The notes beneath the pieces are model-generated. The model was not told the DNA's origin and did no database searches. It worked only from the letters and a program-made list of their open reading frames with translations. Shown piece by piece: positions 43,709 through 52,397 of a stretch of 52,397 nt of DNA; the first letter of the stretch is position 1; each line of letters begins with the position of its first letter. The position numbers and the translations under genes are program-made. This DNA comes from an uncultured Bacteroidales bacterium. GTDB lineage: Bacteria; Bacteroidota; Bacteroidia; Bacteroidales; F082. The stretch is from contig CAJOIF010000012.1 of NCBI GenBank assembly GCA_905234765.1, positions 1 to 52,397 on the forward strand, written 5' to 3'.

Positions 43709-44782
43709 TTATTTCACAACAAACTTAGCCGTTTCAAGGTAGTTTTCACCCTTGATTTGCAAGACATAGAATCCCTTTTCCAATTCCGCGACAGAAACGG
43801 TTCCGCTGGAGAAGCCCTCGGTCACTTTTTGGCCTAGGACATTGAAAACGGAATACTCCACCACTTTGTCAGGAAGGTTCTTCATATAAAGAACGTCGGA
43901 AACAGGGTTGGGATAGATCTCAAGCGGCTGTTGGAGGGAGTACTCGTGAACGGCATCAGTTGTGGGAATGATATTCAGGATAATACCTTCCATCTTAGTC
44001 ATTCCGTAATAAAAATTCGGGTCGGGAATGTCATACCAGTTGTCTAAAGAACCGCCGTAGCCAAAGTTGATGTGGAACTTGCCGTCACTTTCGCGATAGC
44101 CATCGACCACAACATTATGTCCGACCGTTCCAGCGGGGTTTTCCACAGCCAAATGGGCAGGATAACCGGCTTGCAAATTGGAGATTAAGGTAGCATACAT
44201 TAATGAATCGGGGTCGCGAAACAGCACACAGTCCGTAAACCCAAACCGTTGATAAGCCTCGAATGCTTGATCCACACGAAAGGTACCGGAACCTTCCGAA
44301 GTATAGACTTGTGTAAGAGCTGTGCCGCAAGCAAAAACCACAGCGGCAGCCAACTCGTCGGAAAGTTGCTCGCCGCGTTGGAAAGTGGCGTCAACGGAAT
44401 CCAACATCTCATTCAGCATCGGGAATGAAGGAAACTGCAGAGCTTCCCAATCGTCATCAATATAGTATCTGCGGCCGCCGTAATTGTGGTAATAATCGTC
44501 ATTGTCGTCAAAGCGGGTGCCTTGTGTCGTCCGCAAATAGTTGATGATCTGCCCCATGGCAATGGCAGGACATCCGGCATAGCTATACGCGTTGCCGTTT
44601 ACCGGGTCTCTGGGACAAAGTTGATTGTAAGGTAAATCCTGCGTCCAGTGTGAACCAAGAAAGCCATCCGCGCGAAGCGAAGGAGTGGCAGCATTTGGAG
44701 CTTCCACAGTCTTAAGGAGCGGACTTTGTGCCCATCCGTTCAAAGCGCAAAACAATAGCAATACAGTAAAGAATTTTGGCAT
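43709..44782 (-). CDS. C10 family (streptopain-like) cysteine protease with T9SS sorting domain
   Basis: A 357-residue secreted protease. Signal peptide MPKFFTVLLLFCALNGWAQ (19 residues); catalytic Cys near 71 in YAGCPAIAMGQIINYL and His near 222 in GHNVVVDGYRE, the C10 pattern (streptopain, interpain); GKFHINFGYGGSLDNWY follows as in the family. From about 285 a T9SS sorting domain (LEIYPNPVSDVLYMKNLPDK...GFYVLQI) sends it through the Por system. Only about 50 residues separate the signal peptide from the catalytic Cys, so the long inhibitory prodomain of most C10 enzymes is missing. Probable roles are peptide supply or host-protein cutting; that is inference. Confidence 0.92.
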   Translation of the reverse strand: MPKFFTVLLLFCALNGWAQSPLLKTVEAPNAATPSLRADGFLGSHWTQDLPYNQLCPRDPVNGNAYSYAGCPAIAMGQIINYLRTTQGTRFDDNDDYYHNYGGRRYYIDDDWEALQFPSFPMLNEMLDSVDATFQRGEQLSDELAAAVVFACGTALTQVYTSEGSGTFRVDQAFEAYQRFGFTDCVLFRDPDSLMYATLISNLQAGYPAHLAVENPAGTVGHNVVVDGYRESDGKFHINFGYGGSLDNWYDIPDPNFYYGMTKMEGIILNIIPTTDAVHEYSLQQPLEIYPNPVSDVLYMKNLPDKVVEYSVFNVLGQKVTEGFSSGTVSVAELEKGFYVLQIKGENYLETAKFVVK

Positions 44783-44829
44783 TTCAGTAAGTATTTTTGA
44801 CGTTTTATTTGTAATTTTGATTATCGCCG

Positions 44830-44859
44830 CAAAAGTAAGAAATTATTTTATGTTTACAA
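44830..44859 (-). promoter_or_regulatory. Bacteroidota-type promoter for the C10 protease gene
   Basis: On the minus strand TTG (44857-44859), exactly 19 bp, TACTTTTG (44830-44837). It lies 48 bp before the ATG at 44782, giving a leader of about 40 nt. No other candidate is seen in the 162-bp gap. Confidence 0.78.
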
Positions 44860-44944
44860 CAATAATTTCAATTGCGGAGAGAATTCAGAGATAAAACGGT
44901 TGTGATTTTTAAACATTTATAGACGTTTTTCATGCCCTATATAG

Positions 44945-46369
44945 CTATTTCCTAAAAACCTGAGCAAAAAAGGGATTGTTTTCAGCCACCTTGGGGAAGT
45001 TGTCCCAGTGGTCGGACAGGCAGTCAGCGCACCAATGTCCGCCTTCGAGAACTAACTTAGGTGATGCTTTAAAGCGGTGGCCGTCATGGCATTCCCATAC
45101 GAGTTGCTGCGACGGGTCGCCCGAATAGGATTCCGACACCAAACGACCACCACGGAACACGGCAGCAGCCTGTAGTTCCTCCCGCGTCAGCTGTGACAAA
45201 GGCTTCGTTTCATCATAACCATGCTCGATATGTCGGGTCTCTTCGACGCCTGCGGGTTCCGACAGATTCCAATGGGGCCAATCGGGAATGGCACGCCACT
45301 GCTCTATACCACCAAAATAGGCGCTGATACGAGCCTCGTCATGATGTTTGATCCAATATTGTGTACCATATGTTTTCTTATGGGCCAACATACGGGTCGC
45401 CGCCTTAATGATGGGTGCGGGTGCAATTTTGGCCAAACGGAAAACCTTTGGAAGGCTGTCGCTCATCTGTTGGAAATAATCGTTGAGCGGGATGTTGGCA
45501 CGGAAGTGCAGATAATTCTCCAAAATATCGGCATCAAGGTAATACTGCCCGTGGAAGTTCTTCAGCGCGAACCAGTTGGCATCAAATATTTTTTCGGTTT
45601 TGGGGCAATAGACGGCTTTCAGCACACGCGTTTCGAAGTCATAGTTAGTCATGCGATACTGTGGGCCGCTGCTGATGTTGTAGAAACGGTTCCAAAAGTC
45701 GTCGGGTACGCTATTCCGGCACACCCGTTCCAGCAATCGGCCTGAATCTTCCACGGTCGCCCATTCGAGCACGCCACGTATGGGAACATGGAACATGATA
45801 GGATCGAAATTCTTTAGAATGGCAGGGTAGAGGATGCCCGACTGGCGGAGGCTTACCCAGTGGCGGAGGCCGGAATCGGCAAAAATGCGCTCGGCTGCGA
45901 TTTTACTGACAGCGTAATAATCGAAGGCACTGGCAAAGACGGGGTCGCCACAACGTCCCCAATGGAGTGGTTCGTTACGGTCGGAGGTCTCGGCCACAGA
46001 ACCGATATACACCACTTTTATCTCATCGCGGTTGGGTTGCTCAAGTATGGCGTTCACGATATTCTCCGCAGCTGTCACATTCACACGCAGCGTTTCCTTC
46101 GGGTAGTAGTCGGCTTTGGGCGATACCATGCCGCCAACGTGCAGCACGTAGTCAGCGCCAGTCACTCCTTTTCGGACATCCTCGTAATGGGTAAGGTCGC
46201 CCCACACCACGTGGATCTTGCTTTCCAACGGAGCCAGTTTTTGCTTGTTTTTTTTGCTTGGTCTTGCTAAAACAGTAACGTCATATCGGTCCGGATACTG
46301 CAGTAGTTCCTGTAGCCCTGCCCAGCCCATGGTGCCAGTGGCACCTGTCAAAAAGATTCGTTTTTTCAT
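44945..46369 (-). CDS. NAD-dependent epimerase/reductase (extended SDR) with C-terminal Cys/His module
   Basis: A 474-residue protein. The Rossmann start is RIFLTGATGTMGWAGLQEL (about 4-22), with VVWGDLT, a DYVLHVGGMVS strand and the catalytic YYAVSKIAAER (about 151-161; Tyr-x-x-x-Lys), as in extended short-chain dehydrogenases acting on nucleotide sugars or similar. After about residue 330 it departs from ordinary epimerases: a long region ends with WECHDGHRFKASPKLVLEGGHWCADC, where two Cys and several His could bind a metal. The substrate is unknown. A TATCTTTG box on the minus strand (46391-46398) is a likely promoter -7 element; the MMPL gene diverges from it. Confidence 0.85.
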   Translation of the reverse strand: MKKRIFLTGATGTMGWAGLQELLQYPDRYDVTVLARPSKKNKQKLAPLESKIHVVWGDLTHYEDVRKGVTGADYVLHVGGMVSPKADYYPKETLRVNVTAAENIVNAILEQPNRDEIKVVYIGSVAETSDRNEPLHWGRCGDPVFASAFDYYAVSKIAAERIFADSGLRHWVSLRQSGILYPAILKNFDPIMFHVPIRGVLEWATVEDSGRLLERVCRNSVPDDFWNRFYNISSGPQYRMTNYDFETRVLKAVYCPKTEKIFDANWFALKNFHGQYYLDADILENYLHFRANIPLNDYFQQMSDSLPKVFRLAKIAPAPIIKAATRMLAHKKTYGTQYWIKHHDEARISAYFGGIEQWRAIPDWPHWNLSEPAGVEETRHIEHGYDETKPLSQLTREELQAAAVFRGGRLVSESYSGDPSQQLVWECHDGHRFKASPKLVLEGGHWCADCLSDHWDNFPKVAENNPFFAQVFRK

Positions 46370-46479
46370 CTCTCAAATGAATTCAATTGGCAAAGATACA
46401 AATTGTTTCCGCAGCTTTTGCCTGAAGTGGTGGCGGAAAAAGTTTTAACTTTGCAGCGCGAATTTGTCATGATTGGGTT

Positions 46480-49400
46480 ATGCGGAAACTGTATATAATG
46501 GATGTTCTTGTCAGGAAACGCCTTGTGTTTCTTGTTGCTGCTATATTGGTGGCAATCGCATGTGTGTTTATGATACCGCACACAAGGATTAATACCGACA
46601 TGACCCGTTATTTGCCGGACGATTCACGGATGAGGCAAGGTATAAACCAAATGACGGAGGAGTTTGGCGAAGACGGGGTTGGCTCTGGCGTTGTAAGGGT
46701 GATGTTTTGGTCGCTCCCCGACAGCCTGAGGAATACAACAAAAGCAACGCTTTCCGATATTGACGGTGTTTCCAACATTTTGTATCAAGATGGCAGCCAG
46801 GATTACAATCACGGCGACAAGGTGTTATACGAACTATTATGCAGCAGTCAGCGTAGTCAACAGGATATTGCCGATGAAATCTCTGAGCAATACGGCAGCC
46901 GAGTTGTCATAGAGACAAGCGAACAAGGCACTACGGCTCCAATAGGTGTGATACTGATTGCCTTTTCCTTGCTTCTTGTCGTGCTGTTCATCATGTGCGA
47001 GTCGTGGCTTGAACCTCCCATATTTCTTGCCGCCATTGGCGTGGCTGTGGCTGTCAACTTAGGCACAAACGCCTTGTTTAGGAGCGTATCGGCTACCACA
47101 AACTCCATTGCAGGCATTCTTCAACTTGTCCTTTCCATCGACTATTCCATCATCCTTATGAACCGTTACAGGCAGGAAAAGGCGTTGGGGAAAGGTGACA
47201 AAGTCACGGCGATGACCAAGGCGCTCAAAAAAGCTTCGCGGTCCATTGTCAGTAGCGCCTTTACCACCATCGTAGGCCTCCTGGCTTTGCTGTTCATGAA
47301 GTTTAAGATAGGTGCCGACATGGGGGTTGTCCTGGCAAAAGGCGTTCTTTGCAGCCTGTTGTCCATTTTTGCCGTGTTGCCCTCGTTGATACTTGCTTTG
47401 GACAATGCCATCGAGAAATCGAAAAAAAGAGTGTTGCGTTTCAGTACAGACCGTCTTGCTGGTTTTAGCATGAAGTCACGCATCCCGATGGCCCTTTTGT
47501 TCGTAGCCATCTTTGTTGGCTCATATTTCCTCCATAAAAAGACAGAGATATCATTCTCTCTCGAACAGAAATCCGAGATTTCAAAATATTTCCCGCCAAA
47601 GAACATCATAGTGCTTTTATATGAAAACTCCGATTCGTCGAGAGTAATTGGATTAGCCGACAGTCTGGCTGTCAACCCGAATGTAAAGTCCTTTGTTTCC
47701 TATCCCTCCTTGATGCAAAAGCAGCACACCGCGTCTTCTGTAAAAAAGTTGATTGAAGAATTTTCGGCAATGCTAGACAATAATAGTTACGGCATCGCCG
47801 ACTATGACATGAATACAGCTGTGGATGCGATATTTTACATGGGATCAAAGAACCCAAGCGACGAGAAGATGACGCTGCACGACTTTGCCTTGCTCGCCGC
47901 GAATCTATCTTCCGACACCACGCTTTTGGCACGGTTTGGCAATCAGTTTTCAGCAAATGAAGACGCATTACATAGTCTCGACGCCCTTATTGTGCTTACC
48001 GATACCAGCTTAATCAACAGAAAAATGACTGCGGAGGAAATCTCAGAGATGATCGCGGTCGACAAGGAACTCATCTCGCTGATTTGCCCGGAAAGCCAAA
48101 AAATGTCCATTCGTGAAATTGTCAGTACTTCCAAGGAACTGCTTAACGAGAGCAAGATGGCCAAGCAAGTAACCATAAAACCAGAGCCACAACCTGTGGT
48201 GGACTTGGAGGAGGTCTTCCTGGAAATCGACACATTGGAAATCCCAAACGTGGTTGTCCTTGCCGAAAACACGAATGCTTCGGACGACGAAGACAAAATT
48301 TTCAAGGATTCGACGATTTTCATGAAACAATATTCCGCTTCAGAGATTGCACAGCTCATCGGGATGGACGGAAGGAGCGCATCTATCGTTTATACACTTT
48401 ATGGAAGAAAAGTAAGACATAAGACAAAGACCATGTCGGTGTTTGATTTCATCCATTTCGTCAACAACGACCTCGCCAACAGGAAATTGTTCGCCTCGCA
48501 GATTGGCGATGAAAACCATAAGTTGCTGAAACAAAAGGAAGACCTGATGCTGGCGGCGCTGCATCCCGTTGAAACCGAAAAGCCCGAAGAAAAGCCCGTT
48601 GTTGTTGTGGAGGAACCCCCAGCGGAAACTAGTATTGAAGTTGTCGAAGAGATAATAGAAGAACAAGAACCTATTGTAGTGAAGCCGCAAAACGACAATG
48701 AAAACAAAGAGTACGCAGAAAAGCTCAACAAGGCGGAGACGATAATGGCCATAGCCGTAAAAGGAGACAGCCTTAATGCCGTGGAAATGGAGTCATTGCT
48801 TAGCGCATTGGGAGCCAAGATGGACTTGCGCGACATCGAACTCGCCTACCTTTACAATGGCATACTCCATTTTGACAATGACAACGTGAAACAGTCGGCA
48901 GAAGAGATCATCGGAACGCTGCATGATTCCATCATCGACAACCCTCGCTTTGCTTCTATTGTCAATGATGAGTTGAAATGTGGAATGGATAGCATCAATG
49001 CTATGATAGTCGATAATCTTGGCAGGTTAAAAGGCCGCAAGTTTTCGCAAGCGATCATTATGACAGACCTGCCTAAAGAATCCGATGAAACCAGCGAGTT
49101 CGTGGAAACGCTTGCCTCACAATGTGATACATGGCTTGCCGGCAGTCATTATCTGGTTGGCGAATCGGTGATGATGGACGAGATGCGCAACAGTTTTGGC
49201 AACGAAATGCTTCTTGTAACGTTCATCACCATTTTGTCCATATTTCTCATCGTGGCCATCACTTTCTGTTCGTTGGCTGTGCCCGCCATCCTGGTCATGA
49301 CGGTGATGTCGGCTGTGTATATCAGCGTGATAGTAAGTGGACTGAACGGTCATCTGCTGTACCTTGCCTACCTCATTATGCAAAGCATTTTGATGGGTGC

Positions 49401-49707
49401 AACGATAGACTATGGTATACTCTTCACGAACAACTACCGCGAAGCCCGAACTTCAAACTGCAAGATAGAGTCGATTCGCAGGGCATACTTGTCGTCGACG
49501 CATACCATCATCACGTCGGGAATGATCATGACGCTTGCACCGTTGGCCATGTCGGTTTTGCTTGACGATACCGCCATCGTGATGATTCTGCAATGCATAG
49601 CTGCAGGAGCACTCGCTGCTGTATTGCTGATTGTTTTCGTTTTGCCGGGTCTTCTTGCTGCATTAGACAAATTTGTCATCAAAAATAAGCATCAGGGTAC
49701 AAAATAA
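46480..49707 (+). CDS. MMPL/RND-type membrane transporter
   Basis: An inner-membrane transporter of 1,075 residues in the MMPL (hydrophobe/lipid exporter) branch of RND. It has the two-fold plan: helix 1 (about 10-30), a periplasmic domain, a cluster of helices (about 165-285, with a VLSIDYSIILMNRYRQEKALGKG segment), helix 7 near 340, a long second extracytoplasmic part, and a second helix cluster (about 905-1065, with ILMGATIDYGILFTNNYREAR). The paired D-Y-(S/G)-I-L motifs are the family hallmark. An unusual Pro/Glu/Val-rich stretch lies near 690-750 (EKPEEKPVVVVEEPP). A TAACTTTG box at 46446-46453 fits a promoter. The likely cargo is a lipid or pigment; that is inference. ATG at 46480; 46498 is also possible. 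Confidence 0.9.
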   Translation: MRKLYIMDVLVRKRLVFLVAAILVAIACVFMIPHTRINTDMTRYLPDDSRMRQGINQMTEEFGEDGVGSGVVRVMFWSLPDSLRNTTKATLSDIDGVSNILYQDGSQDYNHGDKVLYELLCSSQRSQQDIADEISEQYGSRVVIETSEQGTTAPIGVILIAFSLLLVVLFIMCESWLEPPIFLAAIGVAVAVNLGTNALFRSVSATTNSIAGILQLVLSIDYSIILMNRYRQEKALGKGDKVTAMTKALKKASRSIVSSAFTTIVGLLALLFMKFKIGADMGVVLAKGVLCSLLSIFAVLPSLILALDNAIEKSKKRVLRFSTDRLAGFSMKSRIPMALLFVAIFVGSYFLHKKTEISFSLEQKSEISKYFPPKNIIVLLYENSDSSRVIGLADSLAVNPNVKSFVSYPSLMQKQHTASSVKKLIEEFSAMLDNNSYGIADYDMNTAVDAIFYMGSKNPSDEKMTLHDFALLAANLSSDTTLLARFGNQFSANEDALHSLDALIVLTDTSLINRKMTAEEISEMIAVDKELISLICPESQKMSIREIVSTSKELLNESKMAKQVTIKPEPQPVVDLEEVFLEIDTLEIPNVVVLAENTNASDDEDKIFKDSTIFMKQYSASEIAQLIGMDGRSASIVYTLYGRKVRHKTKTMSVFDFIHFVNNDLANRKLFASQIGDENHKLLKQKEDLMLAALHPVETEKPEEKPVVVVEEPPAETSIEVVEEIIEEQEPIVVKPQNDNENKEYAEKLNKAETIMAIAVKGDSLNAVEMESLLSALGAKMDLRDIELAYLYNGILHFDNDNVKQSAEEIIGTLHDSIIDNPRFASIVNDELKCGMDSINAMIVDNLGRLKGRKFSQAIIMTDLPKESDETSEFVETLASQCDTWLAGSHYLVGESVMMDEMRNSFGNEMLLVTFITILSIFLIVAITFCSLAVPAILVMTVMSAVYISVIVSGLNGHLLYLAYLIMQSILMGATIDYGILFTNNYREARTSNCKIESIRRAYLSSTHTIITSGMIMTLAPLAMSVLLDDTAIVMILQCIAAGALAAVLLIVFVLPGLLAALDKFVIKNKHQGTK

Positions 49708-49726
49708 TCACCATTAATAATGAAGT

Positions 49727-49754
49727 TTGGAATTCGAAAATAATCCTATTTTTG
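49727..49754 (+). promoter_or_regulatory. Promoter abutting the HYC_CC_PP gene
   Basis: TTG (49727-49729), 17 bp and TATTTTTG (49747-49754) end only 4 bp before the ATG at 49759. Transcription would begin at or next to the start codon, so the mRNA may be leaderless, or translation may begin at a later ATG. Confidence 0.5.
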
Positions 49755-49758
49755 CGGC

Positions 49759-50220
49759 ATGAAAATACGAATCCTGCAAATCGGATCTTTAGTGATGGCC
49801 CTTGTGGTGCTTTTCGTCTCGATGGGTTGGGACGTGAAGTTCCACTATTGCACCGAAGACCATCATTTGACGGGCAGTTTCTTCGATGCGGCAGAGTCGT
49901 GCATACACTGCATGGAGCACGAGCATGAGCACGAAGCCCACTTCGTGCATCAGGACGTGGTTCAATTCAATGCCAAATGCTGCTGCGAGGATTTCAGCAG
50001 CCTCATCCAGTTTACCGACAACTTCGTTTTTTCACCCGAGAAACATCTTGACATTCAATTTCAGCCGTTTGTCTTTGTGCATCATGACATACAAGAATTG
50101 ATGCCGAAAGCACAACAGGCTTTATATCATTTCACCGCACGAAAAACACCTCATTTCTACTCTGCAAGGGAGTTGCTGGTGTTTTTCTCTGCCTTGCGGT
50201 TGAATCCGTTGGTTTATTGA
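49759..50220 (+). CDS. HYC_CC_PP family exported protein, probably metal-linked
   Basis: A 153-residue protein with one N-terminal hydrophobic segment (ILQIGSLVMALVVLFVSMGW), then the marks of the Bacteroidota HYC_CC_PP family: KFHYC (about 27-31), a Cys pair in CIHC, the His-rich stretch MEHEHEHEAHFVHQD (about 52-66) and KCCCED (about 74-79). Cys and His are plentiful and likely bind metal in the envelope. The family is usually next to a TonB-dependent receptor with a CC motif, as here (50392), which suggests metal (perhaps copper) handling; that role is inference. ATG at 49759 sits just 4 bp after a promoter -7 box. Confidence 0.82.
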   Translation: MKIRILQIGSLVMALVVLFVSMGWDVKFHYCTEDHHLTGSFFDAAESCIHCMEHEHEHEAHFVHQDVVQFNAKCCCEDFSSLIQFTDNFVFSPEKHLDIQFQPFVFVHHDIQELMPKAQQALYHFTARKTPHFYSARELLVFFSALRLNPLVY

Positions 50221-50256
50221 TTGACACGAGACCGTTAGCGCGGGTTCGTGCTATAA

Positions 50257-50348
50257 ACCGTCATGGCGGAGGAACATCCGCCATCTCCCAAGCGAGAAAG
50301 TAACACTCTTATACTTGGGAGATTGCGGGTCAAGCCCGCAATGACGGT
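50257..50348. repeat. 92-bp cloverleaf-like palindromic element, copy 2 (intergenic)
   Basis: Same ends and stems as the copy at 19984-20075: outer ACCGTCAT/ATGACGGT, hairpins GGCGGA/TCCGCC, ATCTCCCAA/TTGGGAGAT and TGCGGG/CCCGCA. It occupies most of the 171-bp gap between the HYC_CC_PP gene and the TonB receptor, ending 43 bp before the receptor's ATG, so it would be part of the receptor mRNA if the genes are one operon. Confidence 0.9.
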
Positions 50349-50391
50349 TGAGGAAAAACAATCAAAAACAATAAACCAACAATTCAACATC

Positions 50392-52397
50392 ATGAAAACC
50401 AACAAAATAACCTTAATATTCCTCTTCCTGCTAGCCTTCGCTTCGGGCGCCTTTGCGCAGGGCTTCATCGAAGGCACGGTCTATGAAGAGGACGAAAACG
50501 GCAAGCGCACCCCCATCCCAGGTGTGAATGTCTATTGGAAAATCGTCAACGAAGGCACCACGACCGATGCCCATGGACATTACAAAATCCCGCTTCACGA
50601 GCGCATCGGATGCCTTGTGTTCAGCTGCATCAGCTATGAGAACGACACCGTTCACCACATGGTGGAGCCTGCGCATTATGATCACGTCTTCCATTCCGTT
50701 CACATGCTCAACGAGGTGGAAATCCAAGCGCGTGAGAAGGCCTCTTTCATCTCCGCCATCAAGCCGATGGCCGTGCAAGAAATCTCCTCTGAAGGCTTGC
50801 GCCGTGCCGCCTGTTGTAGTCTCGCTGAGAGTTTCGAAAACAACGCCTCAGTGGATGTGGCTTACAGCGATGCCGTCACGGGTGCGAAACAAATCGAGCT
50901 CCTCGGGTTGAGTGGCCTTTACACCCAGATGATGGCTGAAAACATGCCCAATTTCCGAGGTCTGGCCTCAGCGTTTGGCCTCAACTATGTGCCTGGCACA
51001 TGGATGAACGCCATCCAAATTTCAAAGGGAACGTCTTCGGTCCGAAACGGTTACGAGTCCATCAGCGGACAGATTAATGTCGACTACAAAAAACCCGAGG
51101 CGGGCGAGAGCGAGAAGTTGTTCCTTAACCTCTATGGCAGCACGATGACCATGACAGAATTCAACTTCAACACTCGCTGGAACGTCGGTAAAAACGGTAG
51201 CATGATGGTCATGGGTCACGCCAACCACAACTTCATGCAGATGGACGGCAACGGCGATACTTTCATCGACGACCCGATGGTGACCCAAGGCAACCTCTTC
51301 TTCCGCTACAACTATGCCAAGAATTGGTTTGAAGGCATGTGGGGTGTGAAGGCACTCTACGAAAACCGTTGGGGAGGCACTAAAGGCCATAATATGTGGC
51401 AGTATTTCAACGACTTGGACCCCGATGTATATCATTTCTTCATCAACACGAGACGTTATGAGGCCTTCTCCAAGACGGGATTCCTCTTCGACCGCGACGA
51501 CACGAGCCTGGGTCTGCAGCAGCAGTTCATCTACCACGGCATGGACTCATATTATTTCAGGCACACTGACTATCTGGCCACACAATGGTCCTACTACGCC
51601 AACCTCCTCTTTGATTCCTATATGGTGAACGACCACCACAAATATTCAGTGGGTGCCAGTTACTCTTTCGACCATTATGACGAGCATCTGTTTGATTATC
51701 AAGCATCAAACGATAGCATATTCCAGCGCATAGAGCATGTTCCGGGAGCCTTTTTCGAGTATTCATTCAGCGACGACCACCATTGGAACGTCATCGCTGG
51801 TTTCCGCGCCGACTACAACACCTATTACCACAAAATGCTCTATACGCCCCGTCTGCATGTGCGCTTCAAGACCCACGACGAGCTGGCCATCAGGGCTTCG
51901 GCAGGTAGAGGCTACCGCTCGCCCAACGTGTTGGCTGAGAACTCCACGATGCTTGCCTCGTCGAGAGTCATTCGTTTCATCGACACACCTAAAATGGAAG
52001 AGGCCTGGAACTACGGCATCAACGTGACCAAAGGCATCGACATCGGCTGGCGTGAGATTGTCATTAACGCCGACTTCTACCGCACCGACTTCGTCAACCA
52101 GATCGTCCTCGACCGTGACGCCGACGCGCACCAGATTCGCATCTACAACCTCGACGGCAAGTCGTACTCCAACAGCGCGCAAATCGAGGTTAGCTGCGAG
52201 ATCATCAAGGACTTCGACCTCACCCTGGCCTTCCGCTACAACGACGTGAAGATGACCATCAACGACACCTTGCGCGTGAAGCCCTTCGTGAACCGCTACA
52301 AGGGCTTGGTGACGATGTCGTACGCCCCCGGCACCTGGCAGTTCGATTTCACGACGCAGTTCAATGGCGATAGCCGCGTGCCCAATCTGGATGGCAA
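50392..52397 (+). CDS. TonB-dependent receptor (cut by the window end)
   Basis: An outer-membrane receptor, 668 residues visible, with no stop before the window ends. Signal peptide MKTNKITLIFLFLLAFASGAFAQ, then a carboxypeptidase-like regulatory domain (GTVYEEDENGKRTPIPGVNVYWK..., about 26-100), then the plug: CCSLAESFENNASVDVAYSD (about 142-161), QIELLGLSGLYTQMMAENMP (about 166-185) and GTSSVRNGYESISGQINVDYKKP. A beta barrel with alternating aromatic strands follows (SAGRGYRSPNVLAENS near 503-518 is a usual barrel motif). The CC pair and the HYC_CC_PP neighbour suggest metal or metallophore uptake. ATG at 50392 follows an intergenic palindrome. Confidence 0.93.
   Translation, partial: MKTNKITLIFLFLLAFASGAFAQGFIEGTVYEEDENGKRTPIPGVNVYWKIVNEGTTTDAHGHYKIPLHERIGCLVFSCISYENDTVHHMVEPAHYDHVFHSVHMLNEVEIQAREKASFISAIKPMAVQEISSEGLRRAACCSLAESFENNASVDVAYSDAVTGAKQIELLGLSGLYTQMMAENMPNFRGLASAFGLNYVPGTWMNAIQISKGTSSVRNGYESISGQINVDYKKPEAGESEKLFLNLYGSTMTMTEFNFNTRWNVGKNGSMMVMGHANHNFMQMDGNGDTFIDDPMVTQGNLFFRYNYAKNWFEGMWGVKALYENRWGGTKGHNMWQYFNDLDPDVYHFFINTRRYEAFSKTGFLFDRDDTSLGLQQQFIYHGMDSYYFRHTDYLATQWSYYANLLFDSYMVNDHHKYSVGASYSFDHYDEHLFDYQASNDSIFQRIEHVPGAFFEYSFSDDHHWNVIAGFRADYNTYYHKMLYTPRLHVRFKTHDELAIRASAGRGYRSPNVLAENSTMLASSRVIRFIDTPKMEEAWNYGINVTKGIDIGWREIVINADFYRTDFVNQIVLDRDADAHQIRIYNLDGKSYSNSAQIEVSCEIIKDFDLTLAFRYNDVKMTINDTLRVKPFVNRYKGLVTMSYAPGTWQFDFTTQFNGDSRVPNLDG

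Overview
This window looks like part of the main chromosome of a Bacteroidales (Bacteroidota) bacterium. Four things point there: promoter boxes of the Bacteroidota type (TTG, about 19 bp, TAnnTTTG) at 4162-4191 and 44830-44859; three proteins with a type IX secretion (T9SS/Por) C-terminal sorting domain; BspA-like, DUF4292, DUF4175 and HYC_CC_PP family proteins; and a TonB-dependent receptor. No phage, conjugative or IS genes were seen. Two near-consensus parS sites bracket mnmG, which suggests that the middle of the window lies in the ParB-bound, origin-proximal part of the chromosome.

Layout. 1-161: tRNA-Asn and its terminator. 167-4133 (minus): envelope polysaccharide genes (sugar-phosphate transferase, acetyltransferase-like protein, GT2 glycosyltransferase, GDP-mannose pyrophosphorylase) and a DUF3298-type lipoprotein. 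4202-7368 (minus): a fused FAD/Fe-S glycolate/lactate-type dehydrogenase, broken by a frameshift and carrying three different palindromic repeats. 7375-12177 (minus): a nucleotide-sugar 4,6-dehydratase, a mutarotase, an L-fucose permease and a nucleotidyltransferase-GHMP kinase fusion, which together suggest sugar salvage into activated sugar for glycans. 12216-14824 (minus): a tightly overlapping block of DUF4292 lipoprotein, EnvC-like protein, small lipoprotein and SprT protease. 14927-18202 (minus): an outer-membrane barrel protein and an Rhs C-terminal toxin module flanked by two paralogous lipoproteins. 18373-22059 (minus): TPR protein, dUTPase and flippase. 22117-31817 (minus): sensor kinase, methyltransferase, parS, mnmG, parS, ybeY and DUF4175. 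31927-31999: tRNA-Thr. 32273-40073 (plus): two large T9SS-exported surface proteins built from 73-residue tandem repeats; the first has an in-frame amber stop. 40320-43058 (plus): a BlaI/M56 regulatory pair with TonB-type domains. 43061-46369 (minus): nitroreductase, C10 protease and an SDR epimerase. 46480-52397 (plus): an MMPL/RND transporter, then a metal-linked HYC_CC_PP protein with a TonB receptor cut by the window edge.

The most unusual signals are: (i) dispersed palindromic, cloverleaf-like repeats that sit in frame inside genes; (ii) the Rhs toxin with paralogous lipoproteins, probably immunity proteins, on both sides; (iii) the parS pair around mnmG; and (iv) the amber stop in an otherwise intact giant surface protein. 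All family assignments come from reading motifs by eye; no database search was run.
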